This document shows, in pieces, positions 1-11,598 of a stretch of DNA of 64,000 nucleotides. The notes beneath the pieces are model-generated. The model searched no databases. It worked only from the letters and a program-made list of their open reading frames with translations, and had not been told where the DNA came from. The position numbers were made by a program, and so were the translations under genes. How positions within the stretch are numbered: the stretch's first letter is position 1; the number at the start of each line of letters is the position of its first letter. This DNA is from Prunus persica (taxonomy: Eukaryota; Streptophyta; Magnoliopsida; Rosales; Rosaceae): contig NC_034009.1 in assembly GCF_000346465.2 (NCBI RefSeq), positions 23,490,225 to 23,554,224 of the forward strand, read 5' to 3'.

Positions 1-828
1 TTTAACTTGAAACCCAGATCTGTTTGTTAAAAAGGTTTTTTTTTTTTTTTTTCAGAACACTCAACCAGATCTGGGTTGTTTCATACTGGCAAAAATCAAG
101 GGATTTTTTTCTCAGTAAAGGGTCCAATTCCATTTTCACATTAATCAGTGCCTTTCGAATTTGGGTCTTGATCTTGAAGATTAAGTTGCAAAGTGTGAAC
201 TTAAAAACTGAGATAATGGGGTTCTTTTGCACTTGGACTTGGGTCTTGAATATTGCTGGGTTGAATGAGAATTGATTGATATACTAAAGAAAGCAAATAA
301 TAATCCATAATCAATTTTTTCTTATTACACGAGAAGAGTTGTAGTGGTGAGGAGTGAGTCGGATAGTAGGGGTTGAGGGTGGGGATGTGTTGGGTTCAAT
401 AGGAATTGATTTTCCTTTTGTTTCTCTTTGAATTTGGGTGGGTTGAGAAGTATTTTGGAGAGTGATTTGTGGGCTGCTTTGGTGGCCGTGGTGGAGATCT
501 AAGGTAGAGAGGTCGGGGGTGGGTGAGGTTGGTGCAGGTTAATTGGGGAAGATGGTGGCTGCGGGGTTGGGAGTGTTGTTGTATTTTAAATTATTTTAAT
601 CTTTTAAAAGAATCATTAAATTTAAATTTATTTAATATAAGTATATTTTTTATTATTTAAAAAATAAAAGAATTGTTTATTATATATTTTGGCCTCATAG
701 AATTCGGTAGTCACATTTGCCACATCAGCATTTAACATATTTATTAACGGTTTGTATAACATATGGGGCAATTTGTAGGTTTTTCTTAAAAATTCGATAA
801 AAATTGAGAATTGTCCTTGAATTGCTTC
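1..828. other. AT-rich non-coding DNA, no gene recognised
   Basis: Short frames here are low complexity (poly-Phe or poly-Lys from T and A runs) and resemble no family. A G-rich stretch lies at about 340-570 and an A/T-rich stretch at 575-680. The segment from about 700 onward leads into a tandem repeat and reads like decayed transposon DNA, but no termini could be placed. Confidence 0.4.
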
Positions 829-935
829 AAATTGAAACCACGTGGACAAAAATGGCCAAATTGAAACCACGCAGACAAAAATGGCCAAATTGAAACCACA
901 TGAACAAAAATGACTAAATTAAAACCACATGAACC
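829..935. repeat. 29-bp tandem repeat, about 3.5 copies
   Basis: Three consecutive 29-bp units start at 829, 858 and 887, followed by a partial fourth. Each begins AAATTGAAACCAC and contains ACAAAAATG. Units differ at a few positions, so the array is old. There are no spacers, so this is a minisatellite and not a CRISPR array. Confidence 0.8.
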
Positions 936-1130
936 GTGATAAAAATGATAAACTATAAAGACCAAAAGTTACGTTTTGTCCATTTAAAATGACAATAAAG
1001 TCCATGGATCTGAATGAAGCCCAAGAGACCAGTGAGTCGAACTCAAGCCACAACAATCTTCAAACGAATGTTCCTATAACGTGGCAACATTACTGATATT
1101 TATAAAGTTAGGCCAAACGGTTACCAATAA

Positions 1131-1134
1131 GACG

Positions 1135-1205
<71 letters not shown>

Positions 1206-1210
1206 CGTCA
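1131..1210 (+). tRNA. tRNA-Leu (anticodon UAG)
   Basis: An 80-nt sequence folds as a class II tRNA. The acceptor stem is GACGGTT at the 5' end, the D-arm region GGCCGAGTGGTC, and the anticodon stem CCAGA/TCTGG has loop TTTAGGC, which puts TAG at 1165-1167. A long variable arm and the T-arm GTTCAAATC follow. This decodes CUA leucine codons in the cytosol. Both internal Pol III promoter boxes are intact and a T6 terminator follows at 1215-1220. A CAA motif just upstream fits plant tRNA genes. No intron is present. It is very probably functional. Confidence 0.96.
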
Positions 1211-1214
1211 TAAC

Positions 1215-1220
1215 TTTTTT
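1215..1220 (+). terminator. Pol III terminator of tRNA-Leu
   Basis: A run of six T residues lies five bases after the tRNA 3' end, the usual RNA polymerase III stop signal. Confidence 0.8.
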
Positions 1221-1300
1221 GGTTTTTATCTGGTTATTATTCATTAGACGACCAAAAAAAATATTGAACTGATTTACCTCTTTTATTTGTATATTATATA

Positions 1301-1588
1301 CTAGCCTCTCTGCATGCGCTTCCGCGCATGCGAGAGGTTGTTTTTTAAAAAAAATTTAAATTTATTTTAGAATTAAAAAAGATAATGGATATTTGTGTTC
1401 TATAAAAATAAGATCCATTATTTGAATTTTCTTTTAATTTTTATTTTTTTAATACGAAAAATTGTGAATTTACCATATTATCCTCATTTAATTAATAATT
1501 TCGATTCTTAATGTTTGTATTAACCAAGGGCATTTTTTGATATTTTGAATGTTTCACCATTCTCTGCCTTTTGCTTTATATATATAGA
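1301..1588 (-). mobile_element. Short non-autonomous Helitron
   Basis: Read on the minus strand, the element starts with TC (TCTATATATATAAAGC, 1588 downward). It ends with a GC-rich hairpin immediately followed by CTAG at 1304-1301. The hairpin arms are 1305-1319 and 1324-1337: a 14-bp stem with one bulged base and loop GGAA. The host bases are A before the 5' end and T after the 3' end, the canonical A/T target of Helitrons, with no target duplication. At 288 bp it cannot encode a Rep/helicase, so it would be mobilised in trans. All diagnostic features are visible; only copy number is untested. Confidence 0.8.
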
Positions 1589-2404
1589 TGATATATAATA
1601 TTATAATATATTTTATATTAGTTTTGGGATATTTACCCTAAAATAAAATAAAATATTAGGTTTTTTGTCTACAAATTTATTGATCTCTCTTCTACTAATT
1701 TCCCTTAACTCTTCTAGGTTAGTTTATATAGTTGCACTAAAAACTCCTAAAATTTTACCATTTCTTTCTCTTCCTATTTTGTTTAAAGCTTTTTAAATTT
1801 CTTAATTTTCTCTTATTTTTCATGTATGAGTTGGATACCTTAGTATTTTGATTTATGATTTTTTTTTTCTATTTCTTCTCTTTGTTGGAATATAAATTAT
1901 TAAATTTGAAGTCTTTAATAGTATAGATGATGAAATAACCAATTTAAAAAATGAAATTCATGACAATTACAAAGAGAAGACAAGTTTTATATAAGGGCCT
2001 CCTCTCATGTGAAATTCTGGCTCTGTCATTGCTTGTAGACCAATAGTCTCAAGTTCGAACCTTCATGACACATTGATTGCGTGTGTGAGAAAATCCTCAT
2101 CTCTCAATATCGCTTGTATATAAAAAATAAATAAATAAATAAATGGAGGCAGAGAAGTGGAAAACTTAAGTAAATATAATAAAAGAAGGGCATGCTGGTC
2201 CGTGGAAAAGAAGTTTGAAAATGAAAAATAATGCGCGCATTCACAAACATGCGTGCTTCTATTGACCAAAAAACAAATGCATTCTTCTAACTGCTGGTGA
2301 AAAATAATGCGCGCATTCCACAAACGTGCATGCCATTAACAAAGCAAGAAAGAAAAAAAAAAACCAAAAACACACACAAAGGAGAGATTGTCAAATGAGC
2401 AAAA
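1589..2404. other. Intergenic DNA with a local direct repeat
   Basis: No gene is seen. A 35-bp motif at 2222-2256 (GAAAAATAATGCGCGCATTC core) recurs almost unchanged at 2298-2333. An (AATA)n stretch near 2124-2143 follows a GTTCGAACC motif at about 2052, which could be the end of a SINE-like element, though no complete element can be shown. Confidence 0.35.
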
Positions 2405-2440
2405 TGGGCTAGATTGGTCTAGAGATTTGGTCTCAGCCCA
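2405..2440. promoter_or_regulatory. Pair of site II-type (TGGGCY) promoter motifs
   Basis: TGGGCT at 2405-2410 and its reverse complement AGCCCA at 2435-2440 lie about 120-155 bp before the start codon at 2561. Such motifs are bound by TCP factors and are common in promoters of plant genes for mitochondrial and ribosomal proteins. This fits a nuclear-encoded mitochondrial protein but does not prove it. Confidence 0.4.
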
Positions 2441-2560
2441 TATTATTTTCCAAGTGCTGTGGTCCATGAACCCATACTATGTACAAACCCAACCAATCCA
2501 ATAGCGACAAAAGAGACGGCAAAAAAAGAGAGCGAGCGTGAGAGAAACAGAGAGAGAGAG

Positions 2561-3803
2561 ATGGCGGGTGCGTTTTGGGGGACGCGAGTGCTGGAGATAG
2601 TGAAGAAGCACGACTCTGGAGGTCTAGTGTGGAAGAGAATAAAGCTGACCACCACCCGTAAAGCCAACGCCAAGAAACGCCTCCTCCGTGTTTGGCAGGT
2701 TCTCTTCTCTCCCTTCAGTTAATAATACCATTTCTGATTTCTCAGTCTCTGATTAGGGTTTAAGGTTTTAGTAATACCGTCGATGTCGGAGCTATTTACT
2801 TGCTTGAAATCGGAATATTTGATTTTAAAAGTTATGGGTTACGTAATTAGAGGCCACTGGCCAGGCAGTAGAATCCGCCATTGTTTTGTGGATGTGTCTT
2901 GTGCTTGAAAGTTACGATGTGCATAAACCCCAGCATATGCTGAAGGGCTCTTGAGTTTTGGCAATTGAAAAATGAGATTCCCGGTTGGGTTTTCTCAAGC
3001 ATACTTTTGAGAGAGAAATTACAGGAAAAATGATTAAGCTTGGTCTTGATAGATGGCCATCCAGCATTGTATTGGATGGGAGAAATGCTATCCTGTCATC
3101 TTCTTTCATGTGATCATAATTTATGGTCAGTTAACAAGGCCTATTAGGTGAAATGCCCTATGAAGGAAACTATGTGAGATGTTTGCGAAAAAAGTTTGAA
3201 TTTTTCGTAGTTTGATGGAAGATAGGTACAAGGCTAATTGTTTTTCCTTTGAATTTTGGTTATTTGTTTCAAGCATATTTTGGACCCTAGTCATCAATGA
3301 TTGAGCCTGTCTAATTCTATTGTAATTTCTACGGGTTCTTTATGTTTATCTATTCTATTGCATACGCTGAGTGCTTATTTTGGCTGCTTGTATAATGTGT
3401 TTCTGTTCTAAATTGGTCAGTTCACCTCGTATGAGCAGTACATCCATTCCAATGATAATCTACTTGCATGATCTTACCCATGTGCTTATGTAATATCTGC
3501 TTCCATTTACAAACATGTCTGGTGGTGGGTCGCATAAGGAGCTACTAATTATATATAAGCCTGGATGAAATCACAGCCACTTTGTTGATTTGTACTTGTA
3601 CACTCCGAAATCTTTGTTGGGATTTATATGTTGTGTTACACACTTTGAAGATCCTCTATTTAACTGATATTGAACTTCTGGAAATGCCCCTTTTCTTGCA
3701 GAATGAGGCTGTTCTGAGGGCATGTGCAGAAACACCTACTTCACAATCATCAGGAGCTGCTGCCAGTGGAGTCTCTGAGAAAGATAGCACAAATAGCCAA
3801 TAA
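2561..3803 (+). CDS. Small conserved protein, putative complex I ESSS-type subunit
   Basis: Two coding exons, 2561-2698 and 3702-3803, are joined across a phase-0 GT-AG intron and give 79 residues. The N-terminal half (FWGTRVLEIVKKHDSGG, then a basic stretch ending RVWQ) continues across the junction into NEAVLRAC, and the Ser/Thr/Ala-rich tail looks disordered. From memory, land-plant proteins with this N-terminus are annotated as the ESSS (NDUFB11-type) subunit of mitochondrial NADH:ubiquinone oxidoreductase. No obvious transmembrane segment is seen here, unlike animal ESSS, so the exact role is uncertain. The start is the first ATG after a GA-rich leader and fits the family. The upstream TGGGCY pair agrees with a mitochondrial role. 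The gene model is firm; the function is tentative. Confidence 0.75.
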
Positions 3804-6800
3804 TGAGGTAGAATGCTAGGCAAACTTGGACGTGTTAGTTTGGTCATCCTTGGGCCTCTAAATATCAACCATGTGTTATAACCTTCAAATGAATACTATC
3901 CTGAACCTCCTTTTTGATCTTTCTATTTCTAGAGTTGAGCATTATGTACGGAAGCTTTTAAGTCATTGACTAAATACGATTATAATCATGTGTAACCGTG
4001 ATAACTATGATGAATTTTGATGGTCAATAAGACTGTTCTGAAATTGCTTGCTGACGATGTGCATCTCAAACCTGAAGCTTATTGGTTTTATGGTACAGTT
4101 GTTGCTTCGTAGGATTGTGTCTCTGAGCACATCATTCAGTAGAGTCAATGCAAGCCACACTGAGTCTAAAGCAGAATAGGATTGCATATTTGATAGTAGG
4201 CCTTAAGCTGAGATTGGCTGTTGGGGTTTCAGCACATCTTAAGTTATGCATCTTATCTCTATTTTCCTTGCGGCGGAAAGCGGAAATATCTGTAGCGCTG
4301 TCGTAATATTTACTTCTAAGTAGTGTTTGAAAAGTCCCTTCTAGAGGGAATCTTTGCACTTCCAAGTTCTCTTACACATGATAATACTGAATTTGTCACA
4401 GGATGATGCGTGGTCCATGTTTTATTTATAAGAAAACGGGGTTGGGATGAAATGTGGACACGAAAACTGGGGAAATAATGGTTGAAAACTTCCTTTCCAG
4501 CCCCCTTGTTATGTTGTTATAAGACTGATTTTGACATTAAACAAGTTGGTAAATTAGTCTATTTTCGTTTCTGCATATGTCGCTATTAACTCACAGAATA
4601 TCAACAGAGATACTCCAAAGCCAATCAGTGAGATGAATTTATAGTTTTGCACGCAACCATGATGCCCATTACATGTGCGGCTTCTGGGAAAAATCTTATG
4701 TGCGTTCAGCTCATGTGTACTGTGTACTGTCTTGTCTTTTTTACAAGACTTGTTGCTGCAAGGAAATTTGAGATTTTGACAAGTTAATGCATCTGTGGGA
4801 TGTTGAAATGTCTCACTTTTCTGCTGCCAAAAGGAAGCAAATTCATAATCTTACTCCATATTTTGGCACTTTACAGAAGCTAAAAGAAAAAAAAGGTACC
4901 TGCTAGTACCGGGGAAAAGGCAAGAAACTACTCAATTCATCACGCAGGAGGGTTGTTGCCGTCCCTTATTATCTGTCAATGAGCTCAGCACTCTAAAGTC
5001 CTTCAATGCTGAGGCAACCTCTTGGATTGCCAAAGCCACACAAAAAATAAATAAAAAACAAAAAACATGGACCCATTTAATTCAACTGGGCACACAGTTC
5101 ACATCTTGTGCAATAGTAGTTGGTATTAGCTTTTAAATGGGTTGATGGTGAGCTGTGGCAAATAGCTGCCGTGTTGGGAGGCATTTCCTTTTGCCAAAGG
5201 GCACCTACCCACCTGTTAAGTGCATCAACGATCAATATTTAAAAGAAAGAAACAAAAATAAAAAATCTTGACCCTCCATCACGAGATTCTCAGGCTTTGG
5301 ATACCTTTTGAAATTTGGTTGTGTGTGTAGATGTAATTAGGTTTTCCTTTTTAATATGGCTTTATTTTACCATTCACCTCATCATATTCATCACAGTTGG
5401 GCGTAAATTATGCCAGTTAATTAAGGTATTTATAGATTCTCATTATAATAAATTAAGAGGTCCACCCACATTAATTTAATTTAAATGTGAGAGATTAATA
5501 TTTTGATTTGACCATGCCATTGAGAGTGGTTTTAAAATTGGACATGTCTCTGTTGCATAGATACCAAGCAACCCTTTCAAAATTTCTCCAAAACCAAAAA
5601 AAAACATATACAAGTGGTTGGTTTTGGGAACTGGTCAACATACACAAATTGACAATACATTCCCTGTCTGCTTGGTAATTCTTTCAAAATGTCATAAATG
5701 CCCCTCCTTGACAGAGACTCAAATTGCCCTCTCAGCCCTTCTAGTGTTTCTTTTTGTGATTGACCTAATCAGTTTAGCTGTAGTGTGTGGTCTACCATGA
5801 CGGCCTGCCCACGTGATTGACAATTTGAGAACCCAAGTCAGCAATCCACAATCCAATCCAATCCAATCCCATCCCTCTCTCCCTCTATCTTATATACACA
5901 CAAATTTCTTCATCTTTTTTTTTTTTTTGGTTCTGTCATGAAAATGAAATTAATATATAGAAAAAGTGACGTGAAGAACTCCAAAAGCCTTAGGAGATTC
6001 TAAACCACTGTCACAAGAAACTCTGGTCGGCATATTTTATTTTCCCTTATCTATTAATATTATTTTTGTTTCTCCCATCTGTTTATAGCATGCCAAATTA
6101 ATCAGACTGATAATCAAAGGCTTACTATTATGCCGTCCCTTGTCCACCTGATGTCCACTTGGCACTCTCTCATGGGTTTCCAATCCTATCTACCCTATGA
6201 TCTCATCCTCCATGTCTCATGTCTGTATAGGACAACAACCTACCTTGTAGGTTTTGTTCCATCATATTTTACACTTTTTTTTTCTCTCTCTTATTTTTCT
6301 CATAATCGTATTCACAAATTGCCCTTGTCAACACCAATGTTACAAGCACTCATTTTTTTATCCAACACTTGAGAAGATACTCTATATGTTATGTTGATTG
6401 ACGTCTAAAATTTGGATAAAGAGAGACGAACTCACTACTCTGGCCAACGACCTCATATGCGTATTCCAACTGAGAACATCGTTAATGATTATTGTATTAT
6501 GCAAAAAAATCATAACTATGATGAGTTGTGTGTACTTTGTTTATGTCTTTGATAAAAATATTACTGACGATGGAGTCAACTATATCAGGCTCGTGGCTCT
6601 TGCATGTATGACACGTGTGTGTACAGATGAATGATTTGGTGTTTTTCACCGCAGTGTTTTTACAGCCATAGCAGAGCAGCAAAATTAGAGATGAGTGATT
6701 TGATATTTTTCTTGAGAGTGAGTTTACTTTGTTGCAAGTTGTAAGGAAAACTTGTATATAAAATGCTTCCCATCATTAACATGTTTGACAATGTGTGTTT

Positions 6801-7842
6801 GATAGTTTAAACTGTTGGATTAAGAGGTACCGTTTACGTAAACTAGCAGGAATGTGCAAGAAATGATATGCTTTAGGAAATTTAAGGTCATGGCCGATGG
6901 ATCAGTTTTCTTAACTTGGGACCCTCCAACTGGCCATCTCCCACATTTTCTTTTCAAACGCAGCTGTCCCTTGTGAACAATAATCCTCTGTGTGGTTTTT
7001 TAGTCTCTCCACTCTCACCAACTGGTCTTGAAGATTCAAAACTTAGTTAACCCTGTTCCCCTGCACCGCCGAACCTACTCTCATAGGCCCTCTTTTCTTG
7101 TAGGACACTTAAAATAGTACACAATTGTAAGAAATGTTTGTGGAATACTATGTCAGAATGTCTGTTTTCTTGGAATTAGATTCCGTGATGCAGATTGGAG
7201 TACATTTGAAGATTTGTGTGACGGCTTGGAGTTCTTGGAGATTCGATCCATTTGAAAACAATGCTTAGGAATTGGGTTCCCTTTGGGTGATTTTACTTTC
7301 CCCAAAGGGAGAAAGGGAACCTCGTGCGAAGCTGATCTTTGCGAAGATAAAAATATTCTAATTCTTCTGCTCCTCCCAAAATCTAAGGAAGGCTTTTGGA
7401 AATTTCATGTTATTGATGTACACTTTCGCTTGCTTTTTACTCTTGGGTGTCTCTTTTCAACACTTATTATTCCTCTTGAAAATAGCATGGCTTTTCTATA
7501 AAGAAATTATGCTGCATGATTTGCACAACATGTTCAGATTACGAGTGTGCTTGCTTCTCCAAAAAAAATTCAATTCAGATATTGGAAATAAAATGAAACA
7601 TCAGATATTAGAAAATTTGGGATTTGATTACATAGCGATAAAACCATCTGTTCACACACATTGCTCTTCATATTACCGACTACAAGTTACTGCCGATTTT
7701 CTTCTGTGGACATCTTTTGCTGCATTATAAACTTAAAAGGACCCAAGACTTGGATTTCCTAGATGGTTATTCTGATAAAGCAACCAGAAGCCTAATTACC
7801 GGTACAGAGACGACTAATTTAAGGGGATTCTTGACTAAATTG
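3804..7842. other. Intergenic DNA, no gene recognised
   Basis: About 4 kb with only short frames that match no family. It holds the 3' flank of the 2561-3803 gene, a (CCAAT)n-like run near 5850-5870 and AT-rich stretches. No transposon termini, tRNA or hairpin of note was seen. Confidence 0.5.
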
Positions 7843-9037
7843 CTACTGTTTTCTTCTAAAGTAAGGAAAACTATTGCAACTACTGCTTTCTTCATGATCA
7901 TCCACTTGATCACTAGAAACGACCTCTGTGACTCCGCTGGAACCTGAGGAGGAGGAACAAGGTGCGAGGCTCAAATTCGCCCTGTCTTTTGTCATGAAAT
8001 CGTAGAAAACAGGCCTGGCAGTCTTGGGTTTCCGAATCACTCGGTCATTGCAGGGTTGTTGAACTTGCTCCTCCTCATTTTTACCACCTCTTTTCTTCAA
8101 GAATATGCGGCAGAGGACCCAATTGTCCATTGGCACCACAGGGCTCTGCAACTAAAAGAAGAAAAAAAACATTATTAACAATGATAACATAATACACTGG
8201 AAAAAGAAAATGTGTGCTTTTTGGTTTGTAAAGCATCATAGAAGACTATTTGAAATGGATTTCTTGAAATTTTTAGTTGAACTACTCATGCAAGAGACAA
8301 TTGGTACAGAGCAAACAACACTAAATAGAACAAAAAGCTCACTTGGGTTGAGTTCTTTTCTCGTGGGGCATTGGGGGCTGTATTTTCAGCCAAAACAAGG
8401 CGATATTCATGCATAATCCAATCAGTCCTAGTGCCATGGGGAGGCTTTCCTCTATAAAAAACCAGAGTTTTCTTCATACCCACAACTTGGTTGCCCCTAG
8501 AAGTCACAATTTGCTTGTCTAACCCAGTTGCCTTCCAATACCCAGAACCGGTTGCCCTGTTTGATCTGCTCCCATTGGGGTACTTGGCTTCCCTAGTGCT
8601 GAAGAAGTACCTCTCTTGCTCACAATCACCTAAACCCACACAAGCCGTACATGCATCAGAAACAACACTTAATACGATTTGGGTTTTCACTGTCTTTCAA
8701 TTCTCTGTCTAATTTTCTTCCTTCAAGACCATTTCCATGTTAATACGATTTGGGTTTTTGATTGATAGGCATATGACATTGTGGTTTGGTACAACACAAT
8801 AATAATAAGAAGAAACCAATTCAACAAAATTGAAGTTTGAGAAATGTGAAACAAACCTGGCAAATCCCAAGGGTCAGCCTTGCAAACTTCAACCTCAGGG
8901 ATGATAGAGGCAGGCAAAGGGCAAGAGAACACCTTGCGCTTCAAGTACTGAAGAACCAGCTCTTCATCCGTGGGGTGGAAGCGAAACCCAGGAGGCAATC
9001 TAAGCACACCATTCTTTACAAAATTAAGCCTCTCCAT
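7843..9037 (-). CDS. NAC083: NAC transcription factor, NAC083/VNI2 type
   Basis: Three coding exons (9037-8857, 8629-8343, 8145-7843) encode 256 residues, close to Arabidopsis VNI2/NAC083 (about 255). Residues 11-160 form the NAC domain with all five subdomains: [49 protein letters not shown] with [12 protein letters not shown], and the last ending [11 protein letters not shown]. The C-terminal part ends in an acidic, Ser-rich SSSCNSF segment typical of this subgroup. VNI2 is a nuclear factor that restrains xylem-vessel formation and links ABA or salt signals to leaf ageing; the same role here is inferred from family. The [10 protein letters not shown] start matches the family N-terminus, so the in-frame ATG seven codons upstream (9058) was not used. 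Intron 1 is phase 1 and intron 2 is phase 0. Intron 2 has two in-frame acceptors six bases apart. Confidence 0.93.
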
Positions 9038-9331
9038 CTTTATTCTGAGACACCACAAGAAATTAACTGAAAGCTCAAGCCTTTAGTTTTATCCCAAGCA
9101 CAGTTATAGTTCAACTTGGAACTCAAAATCAAACGGATTGAGTTAGATGCAAAGTCATGGCAAGTTCTTATAGTCCATTAGAGCACATAAACAAAGAAGA
9201 TATTGGACAAGAACAAGAGAGAACAAGAACAAGAAGGAAAAGAGTCCTGGTGGAAAAAAAGAAGAGAAAAAGTTGCGTTGAGGGTGTGAAGATTAATGGT
9301 GGTGGGTATCAAGGAGAGAAAGTGTGGCTTC

Positions 9332-9338
9332 TTTTATA
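9332..9338 (-). promoter_or_regulatory. TATA box of the NAC gene
   Basis: TATAAAA on the minus strand about 295 bp upstream of the NAC start codon, at a distance that allows a long 5' leader. A GA-rich tract (about 9369-9390) lies just upstream. Confidence 0.5.
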
Positions 9339-9339
9339 G

Positions 9340-10987
9340 TAATGGGTCTTAGAGACATACGATACAAGGAGAGAGAGAGAGAGAGAGAATAGGACGACCC
9401 ATTTGGCGTAAACTAGACTCCATCTCCTTTCCTTTGACGCTATTTTAACAAACGTTGAGGGCTCTACGAAAAGGTTAAAGTTCTCCATTTGAACGAAACC
9501 CAAATGCTTCTCATTTTTAAGCCTTGTTGTACTCGACCTCACCTTTGTGTGTGGAAATAACCGAACTTGTTAACACCCTTTTTCAATCTTTTCCAAGCTT
9601 CCCATACTCAATTTCAGTCATGTTTTTAACGTTTACCTAAGTTAATTGGACAAGTAGATGTTTGGACGGTGCGGAGGTGCATTTTGGTCATCTCACGAAA
9701 GAATTAGATTTGTGTAAAATATATTCTAAACTACTCTGATATAAGGGGAGGGAGATCGAGCAAGCTCGGTTGCAAGAGAGTAAACACACTGTATTAACCA
9801 ACTTACCTAACTCACATTCGAGCGAAAATCGAGTATGGAAGGCTAGAAGGGTATTATGGTCATTTTGAAAGTTTGATGAGCAAAGCCCAAAGTACAGGAA
9901 GGCAGAAGGTATTAGTTGCAGCAAAGGTTACGGGCCCGTAAGGAGTGAAGTCATGTTATGTCATGCTGACAGCTGTACTTGAACCAAAGAGTTAAAGGCA
10001 TTGGGGTATGAAATTACGGTTGTAGCCTTCGTCAACAGAATAGTTATGGTGCCGTGCCATCGCGAGGGAAACAAAACTGTTGGGTGCTCAAAGAGCTCAG
10101 CCCAGTGGAAAGTACGGACTACGGAATATTATTAATGTCTGCGTTTCCTTTTGGAATAAGTGAAGAACCAACCAAAACTAGCCTGAGGCTGAGAATAAAT
10201 AAAGAGACTTTTGTGAAAAATATAAATCTTTTATTTTTATTTTTATAAATGTCTTTTTCTATTTTATAAAAGTTTGTTAATTTTACAATTTTATTCGACT
10301 TGTCTGTGTGTGACACAAAAGTCCTTTAGCCTATTTCAAATGGTTATTATCATGGCAATGGAGACCTTAAATTAGGCGATTTGACACCTCATCACTAGTC
10401 AAGATTCCTTATTAATATCTCTGGCTTAATATTAAATAATAGCAAATTGATGTCAAACCTACCTTTTTTTTTTTTTTTTTTCTAGTTAACTATAAATTTA
10501 TAATAACAATATGGTAATTAGAAGTGTAATTAGAAAGTGTAAGTCTTTGAAATAGCTAAAAGACCTTTGTGTCCTATAATAAGATTTTGGCTTCATTTTT
10601 TACAAAATCAACGAGCCTTAATTATCCCTATCAATCTTTGATTTTCTCCATCAGCTAAATCATCTCCACCATTGAGTATCTCCATCACCCTTAATTTTCC
10701 TTATCAACCTTGATTTTCTCCATTAACCTTAATTATCTATATCTACATTTGATTTCATACATCGGCCTCAACTATCTCAATCAATCTTTGATTTCCTCCA
10801 CTAGCTTTCACCATCTCAATCCAAAGAGAAAATGAAAGCTTGATGGAAATAATTAAGGTTGTCTCAATGATTAATCATAATATATATATATATTATAAAT
10901 AATATTGGAAGTGATACAATTTCAACAAAGAAATACTTGAATTCCTCATATTTTATGCTAACAATTTTTTTTGGTGTGAACAGTACA
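9340..10987. other. Upstream region of the NAC gene, otherwise featureless
   Basis: No coding frame or RNA gene is supported. The part nearest the NAC gene is its promoter. Between about 10610 and 10810 a pyrimidine-rich stretch repeats variants of CTTGATTTCCTCCATCA and ATTATCTCCATCAAC, an irregular short-period repeat. Confidence 0.4.
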
Positions 10988-11598
10988 GAGCTCCTTTGGG
11001 AGTGATTCTGACCCATAATTAATTATAGAAAGAAGCACATCTCACGTGCTCATTTGAGAGTGATTATGAATAGATCAGAATCACTTCTGGATAGGACACG
11101 TGCTTCTCTATATAATCACTTTAAGTAATTTTAAGTGATTTAGGGGAGAAGCAACTCTTATGTGCTTCTCCATAAAATCACTTAAAACCACTTAATGTGA
11201 TTATATAGAGAAATGATTATTGACGTTATGTAGAATCACTCCCAAACGAACTCATATAATCACTTGTAGTCATTTTGAAGTATTTTGGGAAGAAGTACCT
11301 CTTATGTGTTTCTCCATAAAATCACTTTTTAAGTGATTATATGAATAAAGGATTCTCTATAAACAGTTCCGATCTCTTGGACTACAGGGGTCCAAGAGAT
11401 TTGTGGTCACTCACCGTTGAATGTAAATTCAACGGTTCACTCACTCTTGCACTCATTTTAAGAAACTTTTTTGAACCATTGGATTAATATCCAACGGTGG
11501 GTGACCACAATCTCTTGGACTCCTGTGGTCCAAGAGATCGAAACTGTCTCTATAAAAATGATTATTGTATGCCAATAATCACTCTCAAACGAACCCTA
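10988..11598. mobile_element. AT-rich MITE-like element, host of a nested MITE
   Basis: The left end GAGCTCCTTTGGGAGTGATT resembles the reverse complement of the right end (GGGTTCGTTTGAGAGTGATT). The interior repeats variants of AATCACTT and its complement many times, as in sub-terminal repeats of non-autonomous hAT-like elements. No clean target duplication was seen, so the ends are approximate. A separate 185-bp element sits inside it at 11363-11547. Confidence 0.5.
11363..11547. mobile_element. 185-bp MITE with long terminal inverted repeats
   Basis: The two ends are inverted repeats of about 55 bp. The left starts ACAGTTCCGATCTCTTGG; the reverse complement of the right starts ACAGTTTCGATCTCTTGG. 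The flanks are a direct duplication of CTCTATAA (8 bp, or 9 bp if the boundary shifts by one), compatible with hAT or Mutator-type transposition. It encodes nothing. Each arm also contains a smaller palindrome (TCTCTTGGAC...GTCCAAGAGA). A related fragment lies at 28897-28974. Confidence 0.82.

Noticed and set aside
24..275. Phe-rich frame near the start of the window
   Set aside because: It arises from a poly-T run and matches no family; the opposite strand gives poly-Lys.
829..935. Regular repeats that could suggest a CRISPR array
   Set aside because: Units are head to tail without spacers and differ from one another; this is a minisatellite in a plant nuclear genome.
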